Positions 49,152-61,431 of a DNA stretch of 64,000 nt are shown here, piece by piece. A program made the position numbers and the translations under genes. The stretch spans positions 16,345,228 to 16,409,227 of the forward strand of contig CM034241.1 in NCBI GenBank assembly GCA_019916065.1, written 5' to 3'. Below the pieces are notes generated by a model. That model had not been told where the DNA came from. It saw only the letters and a program-made list of their open reading frames with translations, and did no database searches. Within the stretch, counting starts at the first letter, position 1. Each line of letters opens with the position of its first letter. The stretch comes from Vitellaria paradoxa. Its lineage: Eukaryota; Streptophyta; Magnoliopsida; Ericales; Sapotaceae.

Positions 49152-51552
49152 TTAAAAACAAAGACATATAAAATAGTAAGCAAATATGAAATAAAAGTAA
49201 ATATAAAATTTAAGAAGCCTGCAATTAAGAAGATCCAATAGATTTTCCCCCGCGAGAGTTGTGGCTTCTTGGGTGAGTAGGATATTAGGGCAAGTCCTTT
49301 TGTTATGACCAAACTCCTTACAAGTTGAACACTTGAGTGTGCTTGACATCTAACTTTGGCTACTAGGAGTTGGCTCATTTGAATCCCTTATTTTATTCTT
49401 TTTTAGCCTTCTCGATTGTTGTTTAACAATAGGAGGCAATATTGGAGCATGTTGAACAGTAAGCCACATGGACTCATCAGGTATAGGATTGATGTTTTTA
49501 GCATAAATTACCAAGTATACAGCCTTAGAAAAGTAAGGATGATAATATTTCTCAGGGTTATCTCTTACGTAAGCTATTGTTGCCATTACATGCTTGTATG
49601 GAAATCTACTTATTGCCCAAGCTCTATAATTACATACTTGATCTTATAAATTGCCAACAAAATATCTTCTCCATTTCTCACTTCAAACAATGGACCTTTA
49701 GAATAAGAAAATTCACACCTCCTAGAGTCTCTTTTGTTGTATCCAGCCTATACCTAACTGTAGGAGCCACTTGTGTAGCCCATGTCTATCCTTTCTCAAA
49801 CCTCCTATGAATTCTTCTCATGACTTTATAGGTTATGATCTGTGTTTACCTAACCAAGAATTAAAGCTTTTAGTCATATTGTTACGGCAATGGTCACTCT
49901 TTACCTCTTCAACAAACAAATGAGTTGACCAATAATTTGGAGGTATTTCCATCATCCACTCCTATGCTTTAGGGAATTTTTATTTTATTTTATTTATGTT
50001 AGTATTGAAATCAACCTCATTAGTTGCCTTAACTGCCCCCAAAAAACATTCCTCTACTTAACACCTAGAAACCTACCCATAAAATTACTATATATATGCC
50101 TTGCATAGTACTGATTATGAGCCTGAGGAAAATACCTACCCACTGCATTCAACACTCCTTTCTGTCCATCAATTATGAAAGCTAAGTTTCTATTGTCACT
50201 CATCCCAAGCCAGGTTTCAAACAAATCATGAAAATAATTCCAACTGTCATTTATTTCTCCCTCGGCCACCTTCATAGTCAATGGAATCATACCAAAATTT
50301 TCATCTAAGTTCACAATAGATAAAAACATTTCCTTGAATGGTCCTTTCAAATGACAACCATATAGACCTATAAAAAGCTTGTATGACTTCACAAACCCAT
50401 TCCTTATCACAGGAAAAGCAACAAAAAACCTTTTGAAAATGGGATTTCAAAGCTTATTATTGATTTCATCAAATAGTCTATTTTAGAAACACAACTTCAC
50501 TAATGTGCCAGGGTTCCACTGTTTTAAAATAGCTATATATGATGGCGGCTTGTTAAAAGATATGGTATAATCACATTCAAGCTTCAATTTAGCTTTCCTT
50601 TTTGCCCTATACAATCTAGTATTGCTACATTTAATGGCATAAGTATCTTTTTAAATCTGCCGCCATGACTTCAATTGGCAGTTGGATTCTTGCATAAATC
50701 TTTCTCAAGTTTTTTAGCAATCCAATTTGATGTGGCTTCACTGTTGTTACAAGAGTTCCTCGAACATGTGTCTTTACCATGGCAGCTCTTTGCTTTATAC
50801 GTTACATCATCCAGTATTGGGGATACTTGAATCCTTCATGGGCAACTTCCTTACCACATTTAGCTGTAACCCTTGTTCATTCATTCTTTGTTTTATTTAA
50901 TGTGCACCTTTCTTAGACAATATAATCCTTTAAAGCTTATCTAAAGTGGTTCACATTTTTAAACACTTGCCTAACTATAAAGTCAATCTATCCTTTTGGA
51001 TTTGTCTCAAACTCATGCCGTTGGATGTTCCTAGCAACCCTTAACAATGGCAATTTTGAACCTACATCACTATCACTACTTGACATTGCTGCATCATCAT
51101 TTGACTTATAACCAAAAATTGCATCCCAACTATCTACATTGTCTAACCCTTGAGAATCGCCCCTTAAATCAATACAATTGTCAAATTTTTCCACACATCA
51201 AATTCCTCATCATCATTAGTCCACTTAACTTTCATATCTTCTAAGTTGGTTGACTTGGGTGAATTCGGTGAAACAGTTCAGGTATAACTATTATCTCTAC
51301 ATGGATTTGCATGTTCCCTTCCTACAAGTTAAACAAATTAGTCATATCTGCTTTAGTTCTTAGTAACATTCTATCTGAAGACCCTAACACTGTCCCTTTT
51401 ACCTCCACTAATTGGCCTATGTAATCATGATTCGTTCCAAATGCAAGACCACAACATCTATTTAGCAATTCCACTAAACAATAAGCCTCTCTATCAACAT
51501 TCTCTAAGGTATACTCATCTTCAAGGTAATGAACTCTAATGTTAAACATCAT
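49152..51552 (-). pseudogene. Mutator-like (MULE) transposase 1, broken
   Basis: Read leftwards: an N-terminal PB1-like or DUF segment (51552-51322), an acidic segment with SDSDVGSKL (51194-50988), decayed coding, then the transposase core 50410-50054 with IGLYGCHLKGPF (IGLDGCHLKGP in relatives), LTMKVAEGE and FIIDGQKG. A SWIM-like zinc finger follows, with FPYKHVMATIAY where FPCKHA is usual, so one zinc-binding Cys is gone. Last comes a CCHC knuckle CSTCKEFGHNKRTC (about 49330-49290). Many stops make it a pseudogene. Autonomous relatives cut and paste DNA flanked by long inverted repeats. Confidence 0.78.
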
Positions 51553-51559
51553 CCTAATA

Positions 51560-52300
51560 ATTAAGAAATTAATATAGAATTAGTTAAGATTGAAATAAAA
51601 TTTAATATTGTGCAAAACAAAAATTTAACATTATGGAAAATAAAGTTCAATTCTAATTAAAAAAAAATAAAAACATGACCACAAGAAAATTATCACCCAT
51701 AATTCTCAATTCAGGAGATAAAAAAGAAACTAATTAACTAAATTTGACACAAAATAAATAAATTTTAGCACAATTTTCATTTAGACGCCATTCAAACACA
51801 AAACAATAGAAATTAATAGCAAAACATTTCACAAGATAAAAGAAAGAAAGAAAAAAAATCAATAGCTATATGTAAAAAAAAGTCAATAGCTATTTGTACA
51901 TGCCAACAAAATGATATAACAATGTACTGTACACTAAAATCGAGAACAAAGTAAGTATATTAGGGGTTTTTTCGTATTTTCAAATCCTAACTCAACAAAA
52001 ATATATACCTAACAAAAATCAGTGAATACTAAAAAAATAAACTCTTATGTAGGTAACCCTAATGTATTAAATCCTAACTCTTCCCAAAATCATAATCCTA
52101 ATTATAACCTTAATGCTTGAAATCCCCCTAAAATTCATCCCCAAATTTGTTTTACCCACTAACAAGCAGTAATGGAGAATCGCAAAGGGAGCCAAATGCG
52201 AGCACCGAATGGTGATTACCAACCAACAGACCACCACTAACCCAAAGAAGTAACAAAAAGATGAAAGACAAAAATGAATGATTTTCACACACACACACAC

Positions 52301-52341
<41 letters not shown>

Positions 52342-52380
52342 AGGTTTGTCACGATTGTGTGCTTCTTCCAGCATTCTAGG
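51560..52380. other. Spacer with microsatellite
   Basis: AT-rich, non-coding. A compound (CA)n-(AG)n microsatellite lies at about 52286-52340. The expected right inverted repeat of MULE 1 was looked for here and not found. Confidence 0.5.
52286..52340. repeat. (CA)n(AG)n microsatellite
   Basis: About eight CA units followed by about eighteen AG units. It lies downstream of the PMD pseudogene and yields a spurious Leu-Ser repeat in translation. Confidence 0.9.
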
Positions 52381-52399
52381 TAATAAAGTGACGAGTTAA

Positions 52400-53024
52400 C
52401 CAGCTGATCTGTAGACGAGCTCCACGAATAGCAGCTATAGGGGGTAATGCCAAGTAATCTCTCGAGCATGTTGATCCACTCTGCCACAGTGTGCTCCTCA
52501 TCCACGCCGGTCACTGCAAGTCCAACTGGTAGTCATGTGATAGCATTGATGTCCTTTAGTGTGACTATGCACTTCCCGCATCTCATGTGGAACGTATGTG
52601 TCTCAGGCCTCCATCGCTCCACTAAGGCTGTGATCAGGGGGCAGTACAACTTAATACATCCCATCCTATAGAATCTGTACACCCCCACCCCAATCAAATA
52701 CTCAATGACCCTATCATCTTTGGGTGTACGAGTAAGATCCTACATCAAGTGTTTGTTGTTCCTAATAGCAAGAACTACCTCATCCTGAAAGGATAAAAAC
52801 CAATATATTAACAACATTAGAAATTTAGTTTAATTAAATAAAATAACAAATATATGGTTAGTGCTAGTTAAGTAAGTATAACTGATGAAAGACTAATCCA
52901 TGTTCAAATATGTTATAAAACTTACCCCATTATCTCATATCTGTGAGGATCTATGTCTGTCCTGACAGTGCAATACTGATGGATCATCGGGTCCCGGTGA
53001 AATCAGCTCCGTCTTTGGGTCCAT
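52400..53024 (-). pseudogene. Plant mobile domain (PMD) gene, two exons, broken
   Basis: Exon 1 (53024-52926) starts MDPKTEL and has PGPDDPSVLHCQDRHRS, the typical PMD start; a TGA stands where SEAIW has Trp. A donor GTAAGT follows. The acceptor TTTCAG leads to exon 2 (52784 to about 52400) with ALVERWRPETHTFHM, CIVTLKDINAIT, LPVGLAVTGVDEEHTV and WINMLERLLGI. A frameshift at the H-M-R/C-G-K junction and stops near 52740 and 52548 destroy it. PMD proteins include MAIN and MAIL1 and are also carried by plant transposons. It lies just downstream of MULE 2 on the same strand, so it may have been part of that element. Confidence 0.75.
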
Positions 53025-53370
53025 AATTGATAAAATGCTGTGCAGAATGTAATTAATATTATAAATTAGAAACACAAATAGATTGTATAAAGTGTCATTC
53101 AAATGAGGACAACATTGACTGATTACATGTGCAATAGAAAATGTCATTCAAATTATGTTCACGTTATGATTACATATTCAAGAGAAATTGTCATTCAAAT
53201 AAGGAAAATGATTACTAATTACATATCTGAGTGAAAATTTCTTTCAAATAAGGAAAACATTACTGGTTTCATATTCGAGACAAAATGTCATTGCATTATC
53301 AAAATTAAAACCCATTAACAATCACAATGTCATTACATTATCAAAATTAAAACTCTATTAACTATCATAA

Positions 53371-54815
53371 CTAAGCTGGAAGTCTGCTAGGACATTTCCT
53401 CTTATTATGACCCTCCTTACGATAAATCCCACATCGCACTTTAAAAGCACTTTCACCCTTACCCATCTCATTTTGGATGTGAGTGGACATTGGTCTGCCT
53501 TTTTGACGCTTTAGATGGTCATTCAGAATGAACTTTGGAACAGTTGGTGCTTCCCAATACTTTGGATCAAGTAAGGGCTTAAAGCGAGAAACATAACTAT
53601 TAACATAAGCATCAACGGAGTACACTAGTGATATCATCCCCACCCAGTCATAGTGTCACTCCTCGCATACAGTAATGACATGTAAGCATGGAATCCTAAG
53701 ATTACTCCATTTATTGCATGTGCAATTTTCTTCCTTGAGATTAACAACTTGGAAATTACCTCCTCCATTAACATGGTGTCCAGTGGTTATCTCATACACA
53801 CTATCAATTTGGTTGAAACGCATTATACGATGGTTACGAGCACGGTGTTGGAACTTTTCCACTAACTCTCGGACATTTGGGGGATGTCGAACTCCAATCC
53901 CTTGACAAGCCACCCCTACTTCATTTCTGTTACTAAAGTATGTCAATATTTTGTAAAAAGTAAATTGAGCACAAGCTGCAATCGACAAGGCCTTAGCACC
54001 TCGCATCATATTGTTAAAGCACTCAGAGACATTGGTGGTCTTATTTCCATATCTATGGCCCCCATCATGAGATATAGCCCACTTTTCCTTTGGGATCTCA
54101 TTGAGATACTTCTGTGCATCTTGATTTAATTCTCTTATTGCTTGCACTATTGCCTCGAACTTGCAAACCTGAGGGGTTTTGGTAACATTTGACATCAACT
54201 GTGTAAGATGGACTCCACTAAACTTCTTCTTAAAGTTTGCCTCCAGATGGCGTAGACAAAACCGATGAGTAGCATGTGGGGGTGCCTAGCCTGAATTAGG
54301 TGTATTGACTGTCGATACAAGAGCTGGATGCCGATCTGAAATTAGGCATGGGCCTAGTCTGTTTGGGGCTATATGTCTCCTCAAATTGTGGAGAAACCAG
54401 AACCAACTATCAAAAGACTCCTCGTCAACCACAGCAAAAGCGAGTGAGAAGATCTGTAGGTTCGCATCGATTCCCATTGCAATTAGATGCTTGCTCTTGT
54501 ATTTGCTATAAAGGTGTGTACCGTCAATGCTCACAACAGGTCTACAAAATTTGAAACCTTTGATGGAGGGTTTGAAAGCCCAAAAGAGATATTGCAAGAC
54601 TGCAGTACCCACGGTAGCCGTAGTATGGCACACGTAATTAACAATGCTACCAGGATTGAATGTTTGAATCGTATGCAGAAATATTGGCAATTTACTGTAG
54701 GTTCTTCCCAGTTACCAAATATACTCGCAATCGCCTTTTGTTTTGCAGCCCAGACTTTGTTATATAAAATATGGTACTGATATTGTTTGTTTACTATAAC
54801 CACTATCATCCTTAT
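53371..54815 (-). pseudogene. MULE transposase 2, catalytic and C-terminal part
   Basis: Starts at the right with AAKQKAIASIFGNWEE, then the catalytic core: first Asp in VSIDGTHLYSKYK, second in LISDRHPAL, with LAFAVVDEES between. After a stop at 54286-54288 comes CLRHLEANFKKKF, then TTNVSECFNNMMRGAKAL and a SWIM finger CTCNKWSNLRIPCLHVI (about 53720-53670). A stop near 53656 precedes a C-terminal CCHC-like knuckle CGIYRKEGHNKRKC and the end at 53371. The family excises and reinserts DNA between long inverted repeats. Only a few stops are present, so decay is moderate. Confidence 0.85.
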
Positions 54816-56404
54816 TGTTGTCCCAAATAGCAACACTAGATGAGGTGAATAGGGTTGCTTAAAAATTTTACAAATAAAAATTTCAACCCTAAAACAAATA
54901 TGTCAAGATGAAAAGGATAATTAAACATGAAATGCACCAAAAAAAAGAATTATTCAATATTTGTGAATGAAGAGTGAGTGCTAGTGTTTGCAATAAATAT
55001 AAAGAGAAGGGAAGAGAATCAAACACAATCGATTTATAGTGGTTCAGCTTCAATGTTGCCTACGTCCACTCCCCAAGGCCTTCCTTGAGATTTCTCCACT
55101 ATTCTTTGAAGAGCTTATTACACACTAGCTTCCCAAGTCGCTAGAAACCTTTCCCAAGTGATTTTATCCCCACATCACTCACACAAGTCTCTCTCAAAGA
55201 AAATCTTGTTTTGGTTCTAACGCTTGAACTAAAACTAACAAGAGCTCACCCAACTCTCACAAATTAAAAGGGTTATAAATTTCCCTTTCTTACAACAACA
55301 AAGATGAGTTTAACACTCAATCAAATAAAAAAGAAACTCTCACAAGTTGAAAATGAAAGATGAAGCACAAGTGTGGAAAGAAATCACTCTATGTTTGCAA
55401 AGTTATGGAATTTCTTGTATCTCTTTGTAAGCACTTCTTTCTTACCTTCTTCATCCTCTTGAATCTAAGTTTGAGACTCTATTTATAGAAGAAAATGTCT
55501 AAATGGCCGTTACTAAGTGAAAAGACACTTTTGCCCTTGAAAGAAATTGAATTTCCTTACTTCCAATGCTGTCTTTCAATTTCAGATTTTCTGAGATACA
55601 TTTATGACCATTTTTAACCCTTATAACATTCAAATCTGACATTGCCTCAGGGTTAAGACTTTGTAGATATATAGGTCAGATATCACATGTCAAAAGTTGA
55701 GCCCCATCCAACAGTTAGATAGTCAGATATGGCTTCTGAATCGAGACCAGCTTCTGGTAGCTTTTTCTGACATTCTAAATCTGTGTTTCCAGTTTAAGCT
55801 TTTGTTTCACCATGATACTTTTAGAATTAGAAGAAACGTAAAATACAAAAGTTGTAGCTTTCCGAGTCTTATTTTCACACACCAAAAATCAGAAGTTTTA
55901 AAGCTGTAGAGTATGAGTTAAGTCTCAAAAACTAAGACTAGCTCTAGAATTCAGAATTAAAATCTTTTCTATAATGACTAATATTCCAACTCATTTTTTG
56001 ATATCTTAACTTCAGATCCACAAAAAGTTTCCTTCAGTAAAGTGGTAGATATGGAAATCTAGTTTACTATATTAAAATTTCATGAAAATTGAACCGTTGG
56101 ATCTTAAGATATCATCTATATACTGATATGTGTATGATTTCTCTATTTATCCGAGTTAACCTCTAGTTCAAATCCTTATCTTACTTTGATTTCTATTATT
56201 CCCAACTTTGAAATTCCTTTATTCCTTTATCCAAATTATGTGAAAATAATATCAATCTCTTCTAAGTCTATTATCTTGAATCTATCATATGAATTATAAC
56301 ATTTCATACAATGTCTATTTGAAAATTAATTGTGAAAATTTAATTCAATGTTTGTTATTATCAAAATTAACTATAAAACTAACTTTATAAACCTTAGGCC
56401 AACA
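54816..56404 (-). mobile_element. Solo LTR, 1.59 kb, inside MULE transposase 2
   Basis: In its own orientation it starts TGTTGGCCTAAGG (56404) and ends GGGACAACA (54816). A block around GTGGACGTAGGCAACATTG and a TATA-like ACCACTATAAATCG (about 55030) are typical of a plant LTR promoter region. The flanks, CTTAT and CCTAC in plus sense, match at only 3 of 5 bases. The MULE frame on the two sides is that of one protein. Lineage not assigned. Confidence 0.65.
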
Positions 56405-57383
56405 CCTACAAATATAGTTCGGTCTTTCTTTACCATATCCTTAACGGGCGACGAAACAAGAATCTAACTACGAGTGATCCTAATTCATCCTAGTGTAGAC
56501 ATAACTATGAGGGCCAACATAGATGGTGATTTGCCACTGTTCATGCTTCTTCAACTTAGTTGCACGTAATCCCCAATTGCAAGGTATTCATCCCACCATC
56601 TTGCACTTGATTGCCTATGTCTTCGTATCGGACTCCGCAGTTTGGAACTGTGTATTAGTCCTCAGTGAATAAGTCTTCAAAGCATTAATCATGTCCACTT
56701 TCTCCTTAAATAGAATGCCAATTTGAGGTTCTTGAGTCTTGGGGTCCCACTGTTTGCAACTAAACTTTGATGTGGAATAAGTAGTTCTAACCTCAGGCAA
56801 TGTTGTAAATGTCTGTGAGTCAGGTTGATGCAATTCATGCTCTCCCTCATTTACTTCTTGGGAGACACTAAAGTCAACATCAAAATCCACATCTCCATCA
56901 AAATCTCATCCAATAAATTGGTTATCATCAGGCTCGGCCATCATTTCCTCTATATATGGTGGCTCAACTGAATCATTCACTCCCATTTGGTGCTGGTGAT
57001 CAACTAGCTCTCGAACTGCATCCCATTGAGCAACATCTGCAACGTTGTGAATAGGGGAACCTGAAAGATTATATTCTCCTCTTGAGTTAGCTGTGGAAGC
57101 TATCTCTCTTTTAGGGATTAACGGTGCGCACATGGGAGACTCCACTGATATAAATTTGTACTGTAAGTACAACTATCATTGTCCGAATTGAATCATCGTC
57201 ATCCAATCTAAGCCTTCTTGAACAGACGGTATCTTCAAATAAAAATGGATGCCGACACGTGACTTTGATGTTCACTCGACCTTTTTCAATGCCCAATACG
57301 AAACACAATTTTGTGACTAATTCTTCGTAGCTTACACTCGAAAGAACCCGAATGCATCGCTCGTAGTCACGATCATATGACAA
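56405..57383 (-). pseudogene. MULE transposase 2, N-terminal part
   Basis: Begins MSYDRDYERCIRVLSS with a PB1-like or MULE N-terminal segment (TKLCFVLGIEKGRVNIKVT). An acidic linker follows (DFDGDVDFDVDFSVSQ), then the MuDR-type zinc-binding region with GILFKEKVDMINALKTYS, KLKKHEQWQITIYVGPHS and LDSCFVARRI. Several in-frame stops interrupt it. It ends at the solo-LTR junction. An intron or frame changes near 57170 and 56900 separate the open blocks. Confidence 0.75.
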
Positions 57384-60198
57384 TCCCTCAACCGTTGATA
57401 TTATACTTCCCCCTAAAAAACAAAATAATGACGCAATCTTCGGCCATAATACCTTTAATCATAAACAAAATCTCCTCATTAATTTAACCTATTATAGAAA
57501 GAAAAGTATAATTTATATATGCCAAATATTGAGAAAAGTAGTCCTTATTCCACTCTTATCCATGACCTCAATATTAAAAGAATAAGTAAACAACATCTAA
57601 TCTATACAATGGTGATCAATTCAGCTCGAAATACTTGTCAAATGTATTTTATGGCCTCCTTGTAAACACTATAGTCAAAAGTTAATAATTATTTTGAACT
57701 TTTTCTCATATCGTGTCATGTCCATGTCTTGTGTTCACATGTGCATTTCTTAGCTTTTATGTTATAATTAAGATTATAACATTTATATTTGAGCATGGGG
57801 CTTGTGCTAAGTTTATATACAACAAACCTCTCATATGTAGAGATCACACCATTATCAAAACAAGAATATTTGGGAGGTTATATTATAGCTCAAATCAGTA
57901 AATATGTCTCCTCTTGACAAAGGTCTTAGGGTATTGTACAAATGGGTATAGCCTTCTCTCTCCTTCAACGTCACCTAAGATGAATCGGTTTTAGATGTTT
58001 GCATATATAGGATCAAGTAGTTTTGTATGCACAAACAGCTAAGTACTTCAAACTTGTTGCATGGTAGCAATAGCTTCCTTAACCTTATGGTTATTAGCTA
58101 TTGCAAATCATGATTTATAGTTCTTATTTATTTTTTTTGATAATATTGAACCAAAGTTCCTCCAATTTAACTTCTTCCATATTCCGCAATAGGCTTAAAT
58201 AGCTAGCTTCTAAAAGTGGAGCAACCTAATGGTAGATTGATGATCTGTCTATGCATCACTGGAAATTGTTCTTTTTTTTTTACCTCATGCAATAAAGACT
58301 ACATGGGTGGGTTACAACAATTGTGACACTTATTTTCTTACAGTTGAACTTCCTTAGTAGTTATTTGAAAATCTTGTGACTGAATTACATGCTTATACAT
58401 TTCAAGAGGATATACGTACTGGGAAGGTTTCTTTAAGGAATTTATCAGATTGAAATTGAAGTTTTACTTAACGAACTATGTTTGATTAATCAGTTTTATC
58501 TCTAACATTGTGTTTGGATCAGAAAAGGTCAAGCAAATATAGTGAGCATGTCTGGATCTATGTACAACACATATCATAAATCTCCCCAAAAATTATGGCA
58601 ACATAACCACACACATAACCTTAGCGGATTTGAAATATCATTCTACACCTACACCCGCAGGTTGCCCATGGATTGAGTTGCATTGTTTAATTTACGTACA
58701 GAATTTGAAATAAATTTCATAATTCTTTTTTTTTTTTAATTTAGTAGCAAAGGTTGAAGATGGAGTTTGAGCTCCGTAAATGTGAGAATGTGGTATGACC
58801 ACCAACAAACCTTACTAGCTAAGGTGACTTCCATTTGCACTCCTATATAACTTCGATAATTAATCATCTTGAGCTGGAATAAAAATATCAATCTAAGTTG
58901 AATAAATCATGAATAATCATATCAACAAAACTCACAACCATTCTTTTTCATAATTTTCCCAGGAAAAAAAAGGAGGAAAAAATAGGTGAGATTAAGACTC
59001 TGCAAAGGCTTATATGTTGTTTCACTTGAAAAGAAGTAAAGATGCACAATTGTTGGGAATTTCCCAGTACTTTTACAAATGTTCCATTGAATAACAAATT
59101 GATAACACAAATAATCTATTATTCATTTTTCTAAGAATGTGCTAGAAAAATAGTAAGGAAAGTAGGAGTGGGAAGGGAATGGGGGAAAGAATATTTGTTT
59201 AGTATAGAAGATGGGGGCAGGGGAAAGGAAAGGGAAAGGGGGATCCTCCACTCCCAAGATTATAACCACAAAAAAAAAACAAAAATCAAAACAAAGACCT
59301 AAACAAAATCAGAAAAGCGGTGGGAGGAATGTCGGTGGCGAGAAGCGTCGGCAATGAGGTGGAGCAGCAACAGCGTTCGTCGTTCGTCTAGATAGACAGA
59401 GAGAAGTTTGAAATTAAAAAAGAGGAGCGCGGTTTTGAAGTTTTAAAATGTAGAAAACGCATGTTTGTAATGGGTTTTCAGTGAGGTCTCACTATGACAC
59501 TACATTTTCAAGAATTTGGGTTTGCGCAGAAAACGCAAGATGAAATTGGGTTTTCCATTCAGTGAAATCGCATTTCGAAATCGCGTTTTTAGATAAAACG
59601 CAGGATGAAAATGCATTTTTAGTGTTGTAGAAAACCCAATACAAAAATGTGTTTTCATTAATGGTATTTTCACAAATTTTTTTAAATCAACCACGAACAC
59701 TATATAGGCCCCATTTGGAGTAAGAAAAAAAAGATAAATTGAGATAAAATGTAGTTTGAGATAATTTTGACGTATTTTTTTTTTGAAAAGTAGCAAACCG
59801 TGGGAACGATTTTCCAAATCCGTTCCCACGGATTTAAAAAAATTTACAAAAAATAGAGACAAAATAGTACTCGTTTGAAAATTTTCGACACGAAGAATAT
59901 GATTGTATAAAAAATTTACACATTTGGTTAACCTACTTTTAAATTTTTTTATTTTTTTAGCGAAATATTAAATTTTTTTAAAATTAGTGATGGTGCAAAA
60001 ATTAAAAATAAAAAAATAATTAGGGATTTATAAAGTTTTTTGGGGTGCTCTTTTATGCCAAGCCGACCCATATTTTAATAAAATATCGGTAAGACAAAAA
60101 AATTCTCCCACTTCCTGTTGTACTCCTCGTTACCCTTTTATATTTCTCAAATTTCCAAACAACGGCAGCGTCCTTTCATCTGGAAAAAAGGGCGGACG
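57384..60198. other. Intergenic stretch upstream of the small spliced gene
   Basis: No gene was recognised. It contains purine-rich GGGAAAGG tracts (59175-59245), AAAACGC/GCGTTTT-rich sequence (59450-59650), a perfect inverted repeat (59798-59831) and an AT-rich segment. The last 100 bp may be the promoter and 5' UTR of the gene at 60199, with a TATA-like TTTTATATTT at about 60136-60145. Confidence 0.45.
59798..59831. repeat. Perfect 11-bp inverted repeat
   Basis: Arms CCGTGGGAACG (59798-59808) and CGTTCCCACGG (59821-59831) with a 12-base loop. It could form a hairpin; no T-tract or gene context suggests a terminator. Confidence 0.8.
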
Positions 60199-61431
60199 AT
60201 GAGAGACTCCAACTCCCAAATTTCCTCTGCAACTCCGAGACGATCCTCCAGTCGCCTAATTTTCGACAGGCGATACGGCTGGGTGTAACCTCTCCCCTCC
60301 CTCTCTCCCCACTCTCCCTCTATCCCCTCCCCACTCTCGCCCTCTCTCTCTCTCTCTCTATATATATGTGTACTTGTATGATGCATATGTTTCACTCACA
60401 AGTTTTATGCATTTTATAATTCGTAAGTTTTGATGAATGTAAGGCTCCATTTTATGCAGTTTGGATGAATGGAAAGACCCAGCAGAAGAAGCACTAACAG
60501 GCGGCCGAGGAATGTATGCTTGTTCTTTCAACTTTTTCCCTTAATACCCTCTGTTTGGTTGCTAAGAGAGCTGAATCTTGCATTTTAATTTTGAATCGTA
60601 TTCCTTTTGTTGTTTCTCTTTAAAGATGGCGAGAAAAATGAATTATTCAACTCAATAACACCCACTTGAATTCTGTTTAGGCTCAGAGTGGACGTTTGTC
60701 CTTTTTTATATTAGGATTGTTCTGTGTATTTTCCCACATTTTCTTGGTTGACAACCACTTTAATTCTGTTAGGCTCAGAGTGGACACTTTTCCTTTTATA
60801 TTTAGGATAGTTCCATGTATTTTCCTACGTTTTCTTGGTTGCCAAACGGATAATTTTGTTGCAGTGCCTGAATTAGTTGTAATGAATTTTCTTTTATTTG
60901 GAGCAGGTTTTGCATTGTGCCTCTTGCAAGATCTTTCTTACAGTTGGCTTCTCAATCGGTACAAGGAATTTTCTGTTGTGTTATAACTGTTATCTATTTC
61001 TTTATCTGCTTTCTGTATTTTATTCTTTGCTGATATGGAATTTGCTTTGTTATAGCTGTCTTTGTGCTATTTTGAATGTAATTTACCTAATTTGTTGATC
61101 TGTGGAGACTAGGTTGATTGTGATACATTTTATTATATTTTCGTGCGGGATTCAGTATGTATATATGTACTTTTGGTTGCTTCCTTTTGCTTGAAAAAAT
61201 TGAATTTGGTTTATAAAACCAAGTGCTAGCATTGTTATGTTTTATTTTCAATGCTCTGGTGTATCTTTGCCCTCATCCAGAACCATTGTTTGTTATTTTG
61301 TAAATTTCATAGCCATTTTATTTATTTATTTTTCATTTACTTATTTTTTTTTCCCTTCCTGGTTATGTGGTTGTGCTGTATGGGTAATGAGCATTCTTTT
61401 TACACAGCTAGATAGCAGTGCAATGCGTTAA
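60199..61431 (+). CDS. Short spliced plant gene of unknown function
   Basis: Exons 60199-60284, 60460-60513, 60907-60958 and possibly 61408-61431. Donors (GTAACC, GTATGC, GTACAA) and acceptors (ATGCAG, GAGCAG, CACAG) are plausible and the phases (2,2,0) fit. Exon 1 encodes MRDSNSQISSATPRRSSS and ends RLIFDRRYGW. Exon 2 gives VLDEWKDPAEEALTGGRG; exon 3, across the split Met, FCIVPLARSFLQLASQS. The final exon would add LDSSAMR and a stop, giving about 71 residues; it is the least certain. The RRYGW...DEWKDP...GGRGMFCIVPLA core looks like a conserved small plant protein, but I cannot name it or give a function. The N-terminus is basic and Ser-rich. Confidence 0.62.

Noticed and set aside
46850..51560. 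A complete MULE with both terminal inverted repeats
   Set aside because: Only a left-end candidate is seen; no inverted partner was found to the right of the transposase.
52152..52400. Leu-Ser repeat protein
   Set aside because: It is produced by the (AG)n microsatellite read on the minus strand downstream of the PMD exon.
54811..56409. CTTAT/CCTAC as a firm target duplication of the solo LTR in MULE 2
   Set aside because: Only 3 of 5 bases match; the insertion rests on LTR ends and the split MULE protein instead.
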